Shown here: piece after piece, positions 26,658 through 35,100 of the stretch | How the letters are laid out: each line of letters opens with the position of its first letter | Position numbering within the stretch: position 1 is the stretch's first letter | Source of the DNA: Acidobacteriaceae bacterium | GTDB lineage: Bacteria > Acidobacteriota > Terriglobia > Terriglobales > Acidobacteriaceae | Assembly (NCBI GenBank): GCA_027452245.1 | Contig: DAIDGW010000081.1 | Location: 31,139 to 95,138, forward strand | Direction: 5' to 3' | Length of the DNA: 64,000 nt | The notes under the pieces: model-generated | Seen by the model: only the letters and a program-made list of their open reading frames with translations | Told to the model about the DNA's origin: nothing | The model's database searches: none | Program-made: the position numbers and the translations under genes

Positions 26658-28041
26658 GCAATCCCGGAAGCAGGTAAGTTACTCCGAAGAAAGTAAACAT
26701 CACTACCGCGAAGCCCAGAATTGCGAAGTAGGCCGCCCTGCGTCCCCGCCACCCGCGAGTAATGCGCATGTGTAGATAGCCGGCGTATATCAACCATGTA
26801 ATCGCGGCCCATGTTTCCTTAGGATCCCAGCTCCAATACGAGCCCCAAGCCCGGTTCGCCCAGTAGGCGCCTGCGGCAATCATGAGGGTTAATAGGGGGA
26901 AGGCTACACAAATCGTCTTGTAGGTCAGCCGGTCAAGCGCATCGGCATCGGGCAGCAATCGTTCCAGGTCCGTCCGGCGCCAGAGCAGGAGCAGATAGAG
27001 CAGGTTGGCGAAGATTCCCCCGACTAACCCGGAGAGGATAAACGGACTTGCGGCTAGACTGGTGGCGTAGACACCATCGGCATCAAGTGACGAATACTGT
27101 CCATTGTTGGCTCGAAGTAGAAAAAAGGCGAGGGCTAAAATCTGCAGAAGGATACTCACAAACACAGCTCGGTTTGCAGTGGCGAGAAAGCCTTCATCCT
27201 TTTTCCACACTCCCAGTGCATAGAGAGCGAGGGGCGCCAACGTGGCGGCAAAGACGATGACCATGAGCCAGCCCAGGTCGGGGATGGTCACAAACAGCCT
27301 CACACCGCGCGAGAGAAATACTTCGGTTCGGTTTTCTGCATCCCAGGCGATCACGCTCAGTCCGCCCCATTTCTCGAAGCGGCTCAGGATTGCTGCGTAG
27401 ATACCCGCCGTAAACAGGCTGGTTCCGGCGAGAAATGTCTCGGTTTGGACCTTGTCCTGGATGAGAAACATCATGGAGAGTGCGAAACTCAGAGCGCATG
27501 CCGCGTAGGCCAGCATGGCCAGACTGACGTGCACATGCAGCCATGTCGATTGCAATGCAGGAACCAGTGGCCGGACATCTGTGCGCAGTAACTGCATCAG
27601 CACCACGCCGACAATCGCTACCGGCATGGTCACGGTGCCGATGACTTTCACTCCATAGACTTTTTCGGCAACCAGCGTGAGAGCAGCCAGAGTCCATACA
27701 AACATCAAAAGCATTTCATAGAGGCTGGCGAATGGCGGGTGTCCTGCTTCATACCAGCGGTGCAGAACCGCGCCGGTGTTGGCGAGCAGCCCTGCCCATG
27801 TGGCAAAGGACGCAAACTTCACGTAGGACTCATTGGCGGTCACGCCGAAGCCGAGATATAGGGCTCCCGCCCCTGCATAAAAAATCAGTGAGGCATACAG
27901 CAGGTTGGCTTCGTTGAGGACATTACCCGACTTCACCACGTTCAAGAACGCCATGAACAGAAGAAAAGCAATGCCCAGTCCCACGAGCACAACCAGTGTG
28001 CTGCCGGTCGAGGGTTGCTGCTCTGCTCTTGCTCGCGCCAT
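26644..28041 (-). CDS. ccsA: cytochrome c biogenesis protein CcsA (haem handling, CcmC/CcsA family)
   Basis: A polytopic inner-membrane protein of system II cytochrome c maturation. The haem-binding signature lies near the C-terminus: ANRAWGSYWSWDPKETWAAITWLIYAGYLHMRI, with flanking conserved His residues (HRWYEAGHPPFASLYEML early in the protein, and HVHVSLAMLAYAACALSF). CcsA with ResB exports haem and ligates it to CXXCH apocytochromes. It is transcribed just after resB (20-base gap) and before the two-component genes, and diverges from the multihaem cytochrome cluster that needs it. Confidence 0.93.
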   Translation of the reverse strand: MARARAEQQPSTGSTLVVLVGLGIAFLLFMAFLNVVKSGNVLNEANLLYASLIFYAGAGALYLGFGVTANESYVKFASFATWAGLLANTGAVLHRWYEAGHPPFASLYEMLLMFVWTLAALTLVAEKVYGVKVIGTVTMPVAIVGVVLMQLLRTDVRPLVPALQSTWLHVHVSLAMLAYAACALSFALSMMFLIQDKVQTETFLAGTSLFTAGIYAAILSRFEKWGGLSVIAWDAENRTEVFLSRGVRLFVTIPDLGWLMVIVFAATLAPLALYALGVWKKDEGFLATANRAVFVSILLQILALAFFLLRANNGQYSSLDADGVYATSLAASPFILSGLVGGIFANLLYLLLLWRRTDLERLLPDADALDRLTYKTICVAFPLLTLMIAAGAYWANRAWGSYWSWDPKETWAAITWLIYAGYLHMRITRGWRGRRAAYFAILGFAVVMFTFFGVTYLLPGLHAYA

Positions 28042-28061
28042 TCGAATTCTCCTTCCGGGAT

Positions 28062-29516
28062 CTATTTCCCGGCGATCTGTGCGGTCCGTACGGATCGCGT
28101 GGCCCTAGCCTGGGCGGGTAGTTCTTTTTTGATTTCCGCTACCAGCTTTTCGAATTTGTGTTCAAACGCGTCACGGTTACGATTGGCTGCTCCGCCGATC
28201 CAAAGTGTGATCGCGCCCGTATCTGCGTCGTGCACCGGCACAACCCAGTAGCGCTGGTGCACGATGTAGAACACGAAACTGAGGCCGATGGCCATCAGAA
28301 TGACTCCAGCCCAGACGGCCCACTGCCCGGGCTCATGGGAAACCTGCAGTCCGGTGTAGTAACCGGTCTTCAGATCCTTCGGGTCGAACGTGTAGGGCGA
28401 CGCCGCATTCTCGGCGAAACCAGGAATTTCCGGGAACCAGACATTCACCGCTTTCTTTGTTTTTTGCGACGTGACAACCAGGTGCACGGCAGGGTTCTGA
28501 ACATCGTTGCTACGCGTGTAAACGTGGCCGTCCTGCACCACGTAGTCGGGAATGAATTCGGTCATTTCGACCGAGGTATCCGCGTCCAGCACAACCGGCT
28601 GGTTCATGGCCAGTGAAATTTCTCTGGGTTGAGCTTTGGGATCGTTCGCTGGAGTGACATTCAGAATCAAGCGATCGATCTTGCCCGTGCGTCCATAGCT
28701 CGCCTGGTAGAAGCGCACTCCTCGATAGACCATTGGATCGTTAACCGAGATTTCTTTGCGCGCAACGTCCCGTCCATTTTTGACAACGGCTAACTTGGAC
28801 CACCAGCGCTTGGGGCTTCCGTCGGCGTAAATTTCTTCCCCGGTCCCATCGCAGCGGAGTTCGAACGGCATGGTGCGCGTCGCCCCGGTTCGCAGTTCCA
28901 CTGCACTCGTTTGGCTGCCGGGGGTCAGCATGATAAAGCCACGCCATCCCCAGAGCGCGTCAACGATGCCGCCCAGAAAGATCAACAGTAGACTTGCGTG
29001 GACGATATACACCGCCATCTCGGAGACACGATGACGCTCGGAAAACAACGAAAAACTCTGGGGACGCACAATCCGCTCAGCCCTCAATCCCATCTTGCGG
29101 AATGCCCGCTCTGCCGCGCTTAAACCCTGCTCTTCCTGCAGGATCGGAATGCTGACCTGTGTGGCAAGAACCCTGCGGAAGCTGGCGTCCGGGCTCTTAT
29201 AAGGACGCGCATAGTAGCGCCAGGAATTCGGGAAGCGCTCGATTGACGCGGCAATAATGCTCAAACTGACTAGCAGCAGCAGCGCGATAAACCAGCGCGT
29301 GTGATAGACGTCAGTCAGTCCGGTGAAATCGAGGAAGCGCAGCATGTCGGGAGAGTAGGCGCGCTGCATGTCATCGGGATCGGTCATCGGACGCTGCAAA
29401 ATCACGGTGCCGGCGGCCGAAAAGATCACGACCAGGATAATCAGGACGACGCCAGTCTTGATCGAACTCAAAGTCTGCCAAACTTTCCGCGGAGCCGATC
29501 CAAGTGTCAGGGCCAT
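28062..29516 (-). CDS. resB: cytochrome c biogenesis protein ResB/Ccs1
   Basis: ResB partners CcsA in system II cytochrome c maturation. Evidence: N-terminal helices (TLSSIKTGVVLIILVVIFSAAGTVILQRP; DVYHTRWFIALLLLVSLSIIAASIERFPNSWR, the typical ResB segment), a third helix VYIVHASLLLIFLGGIVDALWGWRG, a large periplasmic domain (about 190-395; MVYRGVRFYQASYGRTG is a family motif) and a final helix GQWAVWAGVILMAIGLSFVFYIVHQRYWV. 484 aa. Its promoter should lie in the 394-base divergent region shared with the 16-haem cytochrome gene, where two CRP/FNR-like sites are found. Confidence 0.93.
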   Translation of the reverse strand: MALTLGSAPRKVWQTLSSIKTGVVLIILVVIFSAAGTVILQRPMTDPDDMQRAYSPDMLRFLDFTGLTDVYHTRWFIALLLLVSLSIIAASIERFPNSWRYYARPYKSPDASFRRVLATQVSIPILQEEQGLSAAERAFRKMGLRAERIVRPQSFSLFSERHRVSEMAVYIVHASLLLIFLGGIVDALWGWRGFIMLTPGSQTSAVELRTGATRTMPFELRCDGTGEEIYADGSPKRWWSKLAVVKNGRDVARKEISVNDPMVYRGVRFYQASYGRTGKIDRLILNVTPANDPKAQPREISLAMNQPVVLDADTSVEMTEFIPDYVVQDGHVYTRSNDVQNPAVHLVVTSQKTKKAVNVWFPEIPGFAENAASPYTFDPKDLKTGYYTGLQVSHEPGQWAVWAGVILMAIGLSFVFYIVHQRYWVVPVHDADTGAITLWIGGAANRNRDAFEHKFEKLVAEIKKELPAQARATRSVRTAQIAGK

Positions 29517-29910
29517 ATCTTCCTCTTCGATCTTGCTTATGCATTTCCCGCGCCACTTACGGACAACCCGCTAAAGTCATTGCTGCTCAATAGGATTGCC
29601 GGATGCTCCCGAACTCCCCCATCTGCTTTCTGAGCCATAACACTCATTCAAAAAGCGGTGAGGCTGTGATTTCACCCACAAAAATGTTTGTGATTTCAAT
29701 CACATACCGGAGTTGACCCACTGGTTTTTCTCCCATCCTCTAATGGGTGATTTCACCAGTGGCAATGTGGCAGAAAGCCCATTTTGGTGCGGAAAGAAAT
29801 GTTGTGCGGAAAATCTCAACACAATCGCGGCGCAAGCAAGAACTGTAATTTCTTGAACTTACAACCGCATTCCAAGTCAAGCACGTGGTGGAGGAAGTTA
29901 GGCGAGGCTC
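29517..29910. promoter_or_regulatory. divergent control region between resB and the cytochrome cluster
   Basis: A 394-base gap with no gene. It contains two CRP/FNR-like sites (listed separately), a -10-like TCTAAT at 29739-29744, and an inverted repeat CCACTGGT (29718-29725) / ACCAGTGG (29755-29762) enclosing another GGTGA-TT-TCACC motif. It probably controls both cytochrome maturation and the cytochrome cluster. Confidence 0.6.
29665..29704. promoter_or_regulatory. tandem CRP/FNR-like operator sites
   Basis: TGTGATTTCAATCACA (29689-29704) has perfect 7-base arms. A weaker copy, TGTGATTTCACCCACA, lies at 29665-29680, with centres 24 bases apart. The half site TGTGA with 6-base spacing is that of the CRP/FNR superfamily. 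The factor itself is not in the window. Confidence 0.7.
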
Positions 29911-31461
29911 TTGCACTTGCACTCCATAGCCATGGTGCCAATCGTCCACAAACGATCGACCTTCGCCTCCAGGCGCGCAGCCCTCCCCAGGTTGTCTTAC
30001 CTGCTCACGGTCGTGCTCCTGTTCGGCGCTTCGGCTTTCGCGAAGATTCATCCGGTCCCGCTCGATAAAAACGTCGACTCGGCGAAGTGCCTGGAGTGTC
30101 ACGAGGATAAGGGTAAAGGCAAATTCGTGCATTCGGCGATTGCGACGGGATGCATGAGTTGTCACGAAGTGCGGGTTAACCGTGATGTCACCCGCGTGAA
30201 ACTGATCACGACCACCACGCAGGCGCTGTGCCTGAGCTGCCATGACGATAAGAAGGTGCAGCCGGGACAAACGATGCATCCTCCGGCGGTGCGCGATTGC
30301 GTGAAATGCCACGACCCGCACGAGTCGGATTTTCCCAACCATCTGCTGAAGGCCGAAGTCGGCGACACGAGCAAAGACAACCTCTGCCTGCAATGCCACA
30401 ACATCGGCGTGAACGTTCCCAAAGGCGGCAGCCGGCACGCCGCTCTCGATATGGGATGCGATACCTGCCACCTGACTCACAAGAATGGCGATCCGGAAAA
30501 GATCGAATTTGCAGCGCACCTGAAGAAAGGTGTTCCTGCACTTTGCGTCGATTGCCACGATGTGAAAGACGCCGATCTGCAAAAGGCGCACCAGGGACAA
30601 CCGTTTGGAACCGCCAACTGCGTGCAGTGCCACAACCCGCACCAGTCGGACAAACCGAAGCTGATGCAGGCATTCCTGCACAATCCCTTCGAGAACAAGA
30701 TGTGCGATTCCTGCCATCAGCCGGCAAAGGATGGCAAAGTCGTCCTGACGAATACCGACAGCCGTGCTCTCTGCCTTACCTGCCACTCCGATAAAGGAGA
30801 GGAAATCGACAAGGCGAAGGTGCAGCATCCGGGTGCGCAGGGCGAGTGCATCGCGTGCCACAACCCGCACGCCGGAAAAACGCCGGGGTTCCTGCAACCC
30901 GATCCGGTCCGGGCATGCCTGGCCTGCCATACCGACCAGGCCGACCAGATGAAGAAAGCAGTCTTGCATCAGCCGGCTTTCAAACAGGGCTGCGCCACCT
31001 GCCACACGCCGCATGGCGGTGACAACGATCACCTGCTGCGCACGGCCAACATCAACAAGCTCTGCCTGGAATGCCATGGGCCGGATGCGAACCCGCAGAA
31101 GCTCGAGAGCGAGCATCTGGTCACGATCTTCAACGGACAGGTAAAGCTGCCGGAAGACTACTTCCGCAAAGTGATTCTCCTGCCAATTCAGTACGGACAC
31201 GGACACCCGGTGGATCGTCATCCAGTGACCGACATCATGGATCCGACCGATGTCAATAAGGTCCTGAAGCCGATCAACTGCCTGACCTGCCATCAACCGC
31301 ACTCCGGAGCGTACGCCGGAATGCTGGTGAAGGATCAACAGAACAACATGGCGTTCTGCATGACCTGCCACTCGAACATGGTGCAGGGACCGCAGGGCGG
31401 AGCGGCGCAGAGCCAGCCGCAAAAGGCCGCGCCGCCAGCGCAAAGCGGGAAACCAAAATGA
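29911..31461 (+). CDS. exported 16-haem c-type cytochrome
   Basis: Sixteen CXXCH haem motifs are spread evenly over the mature protein, several in the form CHxPH (for example CVKCHDPHESD, CVQCHNPHQSD, CIACHNPHAGK, CATCHTPHGG), the doubled-CXXCH pattern of periplasmic multihaem cytochromes of the NrfB/DmsE/MtrA type. I count 21 further His, enough for bis-His ligation of every haem. The N-terminus carries a signal peptide or anchor (LSYLLTVVLLFGASAFA). It probably carries electrons across the periplasm to the barrel encoded 3.6 kb downstream. The start is uncertain: TTG 29911 has an AGGCGAGG-like ribosome site, ATG 29932 is an alternative. The stop overlaps the next start (ATGA). Confidence 0.92.
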   Translation: MHLHSIAMVPIVHKRSTFASRRAALPRLSYLLTVVLLFGASAFAKIHPVPLDKNVDSAKCLECHEDKGKGKFVHSAIATGCMSCHEVRVNRDVTRVKLITTTTQALCLSCHDDKKVQPGQTMHPPAVRDCVKCHDPHESDFPNHLLKAEVGDTSKDNLCLQCHNIGVNVPKGGSRHAALDMGCDTCHLTHKNGDPEKIEFAAHLKKGVPALCVDCHDVKDADLQKAHQGQPFGTANCVQCHNPHQSDKPKLMQAFLHNPFENKMCDSCHQPAKDGKVVLTNTDSRALCLTCHSDKGEEIDKAKVQHPGAQGECIACHNPHAGKTPGFLQPDPVRACLACHTDQADQMKKAVLHQPAFKQGCATCHTPHGGDNDHLLRTANINKLCLECHGPDANPQKLESEHLVTIFNGQVKLPEDYFRKVILLPIQYGHGHPVDRHPVTDIMDPTDVNKVLKPINCLTCHQPHSGAYAGMLVKDQQNNMAFCMTCHSNMVQGPQGGAAQSQPQKAAPPAQSGKPK

Positions 31462-32744
31462 TGAAGCGCGGATACATACACGGCTGGTTTCGAATCGCGG
31501 CAATGCTGGGCACAGTGGCGCTCTGCCTGAGCCTGGCCACGGCTCTGCACGCAGAAAAGAAAAAGAAAAAAACACAAGAGGCTCCCGCACAAAAGAACAT
31601 TCTGCAAGAAATTGATTACTCGAAACTGGTGTGGCCGAATCCTCCGGCTCCGACGCGAGTCAAGTACCTGAATTACTTCTGCTGCGATAAGTACAATCCA
31701 GCGCCTGCAAAGAAGAAGTCTTCGTGGATGGATCGCATGGCGGGCGCCGAGAGCGCCGACCAGAAGCAGATCAACAAGCCGCTGTTCGCGCTCTGGACTC
31801 CTTACGGCCTGGCCGTCGATTCAAAAGGCAACGTCTATGTTGCCGACGGAAAAGTCGGCGCAGTGTTCATCTTCAACACGGAAACCAAAGACTTGAAGAT
31901 GATCAAAAACGGGAACGATGCCCACTTCGGCGACATCATCGGATTGGCCATTGATGATTCCGACCGCCTCTTCGTCTCCGACACCCGGCTGCACCGCATC
32001 GTGGTCTTCGACAAAGACCACAAGATCGAAGGCTCGATCAGCGGGGGCCTGATCGATCCGGCAGGAATGGCGATTGATAACGAGAATCGCTTCCTTTATG
32101 TAGCCGATGCCGGTCTCGACCAGGTTCTGGTCTACGACGCCGACAAACTGACGCTGATCCGCAAGATGGGGACAGCGGGCAAAAAGCATTCCCTGACGGA
32201 ACCGGGGCAATTCGCGGCTCCTGAAGATGTGGCCGTCGACAGCGACGGAAACCTGTACGTCACCGATATGTTCAACAACCGCGTCGAGATCTTCGATGCG
32301 GACGGCAACTTCATCCGCGCCTGGGGCCAGCAAGGCGACCGCCCGGGATATTTCTCGCGGCCCAAAGGCATTGCGATTGATTCCGATGGCCACGTCTGGG
32401 TGGCCGACGGCATGTTGGACATCCTGCAGTGCTACACGCCGGAAGGGCAATTCCTCATGTGGATGGGCGGACACGGATTGTTCCCGGGTCAGTTCCGGGC
32501 ACTGGCCGGACTCTACATCGATAAAAACGACCGCATTTTCACCTCGGAGCAGTACCCAGGCCGAGTGCAGATGTTCCGCTACTTCACCGATGACGATGCG
32601 CGGGCGCAGATCAAAGAGCGCCTGGCAGAGATCGACAAGAAAAGGGCGCAGCAGGCAAAGACGCCCACGACGGCAGACAGCAAGCCAGAGACAGCGGCTC
32701 CGGCAGCGCCGTCAACGAATTCTGCGGCTCCAAAGCCGCAATAG
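31458..32744 (+). CDS. exported NHL-repeat beta-propeller protein 1
   Basis: A signal peptide (ending LSLATALHA) is followed by a Lys-rich stretch and about six NHL repeats forming a propeller, e.g. PYGLAVDSKGNVYVADGKVGAVFIFN, PEDVAVDSDGNLYVTDMFNNRVEIFD and PKGIAIDSDGHVWVADGMLDILQCY. The mature N-terminus has a CC pair (YFCCDKYNP). The C-terminus is a charged helix plus an Ala/Pro-rich tail. NHL propellers are usually protein-interaction scaffolds. It is translationally coupled to the 16-haem cytochrome and precedes the tetrahaem gene, so a structural or docking role in the same electron-transfer complex is likely. No enzyme motif is visible. Confidence 0.9.
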   Translation: MMKRGYIHGWFRIAAMLGTVALCLSLATALHAEKKKKKTQEAPAQKNILQEIDYSKLVWPNPPAPTRVKYLNYFCCDKYNPAPAKKKSSWMDRMAGAESADQKQINKPLFALWTPYGLAVDSKGNVYVADGKVGAVFIFNTETKDLKMIKNGNDAHFGDIIGLAIDDSDRLFVSDTRLHRIVVFDKDHKIEGSISGGLIDPAGMAIDNENRFLYVADAGLDQVLVYDADKLTLIRKMGTAGKKHSLTEPGQFAAPEDVAVDSDGNLYVTDMFNNRVEIFDADGNFIRAWGQQGDRPGYFSRPKGIAIDSDGHVWVADGMLDILQCYTPEGQFLMWMGGHGLFPGQFRALAGLYIDKNDRIFTSEQYPGRVQMFRYFTDDDARAQIKERLAEIDKKRAQQAKTPTTADSKPETAAPAAPSTNSAAPKPQ

Positions 32745-32816
32745 AGTTTGGCCGTTCCGCGGATGGCCAAAACCGGGGCTGGCGCAAGCTGGCTCCGGAG
32801 TTCGAGAGAAGTCGCT

Positions 32817-32838
32817 GTAACAGCTGTTACTAAGGAGG
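32817..32838 (+). promoter_or_regulatory. palindrome abutting a perfect Shine-Dalgarno of tetrahaem cytochrome A
   Basis: GTAACAGCTGTTAC (32817-32830) is a perfect 14-base palindrome directly followed by TAAGGAGG (32831-32838), a full-strength ribosome site 12 bases before ATG 32851. The palindrome could be an operator or an RNA hairpin that exposes or hides the ribosome site. Confidence 0.5.
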
Positions 32839-32850
32839 CTTCAAACTTTT

Positions 32851-33867
32851 ATGAAAAAGCTACTCTTCGTCGTGCTCGTAGCTCTGCTCGCTGTCGGAAT
32901 GGCAGCGGCGCAGACCTACACTCAAGGCTCCGGTCTGACGGGTATTGATATCCTCGGTGCCCACCAGAACGGCGGCCGCGGCTGCGCGGGCTGCCATGCT
33001 CCGCACAGCGGCGCGGCCGGCGGCGGCGGAAACGTTGCCAGCAACGCGGCTGCATTCAATGATCCTCTCTCCGGCAGCAACGCGCTGTTCGGACAAGACG
33101 TAACTCCACTGTTGGGATATTCAATCACGCTGGTCGGTGGCTATACGGAAACGCTTCCTGCGGAAGCAACCGCCTACACCACCCAGCAGGATGAATTGCG
33201 CCAGATCACCATGTGCCTGGCCTGCCATGACGGCGTCGTGGCCAAAGGGCAGATGATGAACGGGCAATCCTGGGAGCAGAGAATGAACCTGCTGCCTGCC
33301 GGCGTGTATGGAACCCGTCCAATCCCGACGCTGCTCGGCAACGACAGCGGCAATGGCAACACCTCGGGATACGGAAACGATCACCCGGTTGGCGTTCAGG
33401 CGACTCTGGGCGCGGCGCGTGTGTGGACTAACAACGCTACGACCAGCCCGTTGACCATCACTGTGGATGCAACCAATGGCATCACCAACATCGCACCCAA
33501 CTCGTCAGCATACGTTTCATTCGCTGCCAACTATGGCTATCCGGCGATCGCCGGCAGCGCCTGGGGCTGGGGCGTTTCCATCCCAGCTGGAGATACCAAC
33601 CCGGCTGATGCGTTCCTGACCTGCACCACCTGCCACAACCAGCACGCGATGTACGTCTACACCGCCCCGCGCGGCAAACAGGCTGCTTCCGCCATCATCT
33701 CCGGCGGAAACTACCCGACGTACTTCTTCATTAACGGTCCTTATAACCCGGGAGCGGGCAACAACAACCCGACCCTGGCTGCTTCAACCACGCAGTTCTG
33801 CCGTCAGTGCCATTTCGGCGAGTCCAACGAGTCCGCTGGAATCACCACGGTAAAGACGCAGTTCTAA
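32851..33867 (+). CDS. exported tetrahaem cytochrome A, candidate filament (nanowire) subunit
   Basis: A signal peptide (residues 1-20, cleaved before QTYTQ) and four haem motifs: CAGCH (45-49), CLACH (122-126), CTTCH (258-262), CRQCH (317-321). The protein has exactly eight His: the four proximal ones plus H38, H52, H178 and H265, i.e. one possible distal ligand per haem. The rest is Gly/Asn/Ala/Tyr-rich, low in charge and probably beta/loop-rich, as in extracellular cytochromes. Four haems in about 320 mature residues, a free N-terminal His (GAHQNGGRGC) and a paralogue at 40230 suggest an OmcE-like polymerising subunit; polymerisation itself is inference. It has a very strong ribosome site and a terminator directly after the gene, implying high expression. 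Confidence 0.92.
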   Translation: MKKLLFVVLVALLAVGMAAAQTYTQGSGLTGIDILGAHQNGGRGCAGCHAPHSGAAGGGGNVASNAAAFNDPLSGSNALFGQDVTPLLGYSITLVGGYTETLPAEATAYTTQQDELRQITMCLACHDGVVAKGQMMNGQSWEQRMNLLPAGVYGTRPIPTLLGNDSGNGNTSGYGNDHPVGVQATLGAARVWTNNATTSPLTITVDATNGITNIAPNSSAYVSFAANYGYPAIAGSAWGWGVSIPAGDTNPADAFLTCTTCHNQHAMYVYTAPRGKQAASAIISGGNYPTYFFINGPYNPGAGNNNPTLAASTTQFCRQCHFGESNESAGITTVKTQF

Positions 33868-33881
33868 GGTTGCTTTGATTT

Positions 33882-33912
33882 GGGGAGAGAAAGTTTTCTC
33901 TCCCCCGTTTTT
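33882..33912 (+). terminator. strong intrinsic terminator between tetrahaem cytochrome A and the foldase
   Basis: GGGGAGAGAAA (33882-33892) pairs perfectly with TTTCTCTCCCC (33895-33905), followed by TTTTT at 33908-33912. It sits inside an otherwise continuous cluster, so it probably lowers transcription of the accessory genes relative to the cytochrome. Confidence 0.85.
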
Positions 33913-33927
33913 CAAGAAAGGATTGAA

Positions 33928-35100
33928 ATGACAGGATCTGCACAAACGCGATGGGCAGTGATCACCGCAAGGGAGTTGGCACTCCGCGTGCCCGCGCTTG
34001 GCGCGAAGAATCTGCTTCTTTGGGTGGATCGGCAGATTCTTCGATTCGGTCAGAATGACAAAAAGATTATTGGTCTAGTTTTGCTGGCAGCAGCGTTGAG
34101 CGTGCAGGCGCAGGTCGTTGCTTCCCACGCTCCCACGCTCGCCGTTCCATCCGCAACAGCAACCTCGACTGGGGCTGCATCAGTTCCAACTCTGCCTCCG
34201 GGTCCCGGTAAGCCGGTGGCACGCGTGAATGGCGCAATCCTTACTGAACGCGATCTGATTCGCGAAGAGCAGGCGATCTTCCCTTACCAGAACATTCACA
34301 ACGGATCGGTGCCCAAGGCGATGGAGCCTGAAATGCGCAAGGGCGCTCTGCAGATGATCATCTTTGAAGAGTTGCTCTATCAGGAAGCGCTGCGCGAAAA
34401 GCGCACCGTCGCTCCTGAGCGCATGAAGCAGGCGGAAATTGAATTCCGCAATCAGTTCCCGACCGAGCAGGAATACAACCAGGTCGTGCAGAACGAAGTG
34501 CACGGATCGCAGCAACTGTTACGCGAAAAGATCCGTCGATCGCTGCTGATTGAACAGATGCTGAAAACCGAAGTCCGCGAGAAGGCGCGAGTGAGCGAAG
34601 CGCAGGCGCGAGCCTATTACAAAGCCAATCCAGAAAAGTTCCGCCGGCCAGAGATGTTCAGCATTCAGACGATTTCTATCATTCCTCCTCCGAATCCGAC
34701 GAAAGATAACCAGGAGGAGGCGCGCAAGAAAGCTGAGAGTGCGATCAAAGAGGCAAAGGCGACGAAAACCTATCAGGCGTTCGGACTGCTTGCCGAGAGG
34801 GTTTCGGAGGACGACTGGCACGTCAACATGGGCGACCGGAAGGCAGTGGAGCGGGACAAGCTTCCACCACCGGTTGTGAAAGCCGCGCTCGCGATGAAAC
34901 CCGGCCAGGTCAGCGATCTGATCCAACTCGGACCGGCCTATACGCTGTTCCGCCTGAACGCTCACATTCCGGCTGGAACTATCCCCTTCGATGAGGTCAA
35001 GGCAAAGCTGATTACGGATATGCAAAAGCAGAAGACCGAGGAACTGCGCTCGGCATTGAACAAGAAATTGCGAAAGACGGCAAAAATCGAGGTCCTGTGA
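33928..35100 (+). CDS. exported parvulin-type peptidyl-prolyl isomerase (PpiC/SurA-like)
   Basis: A SurA-like chaperone: an N-terminal helical domain (VARVNGAILTERDLIREEQAIFPYQN ... EELLYQEALREKRTV) followed by a PpiC/parvulin domain (RRPEMFSIQTISI, LLAERVSEDDWHVNMGDRKAVERDKLPPPVVKAALAMKPGQVSDLIQLGPAYTLFRL). It probably helps fold the outer-membrane barrel and exported cytochromes encoded on either side. Start ATG 33928 has a good AAGAAAGG ribosome site; the frame extends 16 codons upstream into the terminator. The N-terminus is odd: about 40 residues precede the hydrophobic signal core (KKIIGLVLLAAALSVQAQ), and these are encoded by a palindromic repeat-like element. The stop overlaps the barrel start (GTGA). 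Confidence 0.9.
   Translation: MTGSAQTRWAVITARELALRVPALGAKNLLLWVDRQILRFGQNDKKIIGLVLLAAALSVQAQVVASHAPTLAVPSATATSTGAASVPTLPPGPGKPVARVNGAILTERDLIREEQAIFPYQNIHNGSVPKAMEPEMRKGALQMIIFEELLYQEALREKRTVAPERMKQAEIEFRNQFPTEQEYNQVVQNEVHGSQQLLREKIRRSLLIEQMLKTEVREKARVSEAQARAYYKANPEKFRRPEMFSIQTISIIPPPNPTKDNQEEARKKAESAIKEAKATKTYQAFGLLAERVSEDDWHVNMGDRKAVERDKLPPPVVKAALAMKPGQVSDLIQLGPAYTLFRLNAHIPAGTIPFDEVKAKLITDMQKQKTEELRSALNKKLRKTAKIEVL
34004..34043. repeat. palindromic repeat element inside the foldase gene
   Basis: CGAAGAATCTGC (34004-34015) and GCAGATTCTTCG (34032-34043) form a perfect 12-bp inverted repeat with a 16-base loop, followed by ATTCGGTCAGAATGACA. It looks like a dispersed intergenic repeat of REP/MITE type. 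It lies in frame between the start codon and the signal-peptide core of the foldase. Copies elsewhere in the genome would confirm it; none is visible in this window. Confidence 0.6.

Noticed and set aside
29740..31590. A 616-codon open frame on the minus strand opposite the 16-haem cytochrome
   Set aside because: It mirrors the CXXCH-rich gene; its composition is an artefact of biased codons and it shows no family features. The plus-strand reading has 16 haem motifs and a signal peptide.
32776..32800. Possible sigma-54 promoter (TGGCGC...GGCT) before tetrahaem cytochrome A
   Set aside because: The GG to GC spacing is one base short and the -12 element does not match TTGC.
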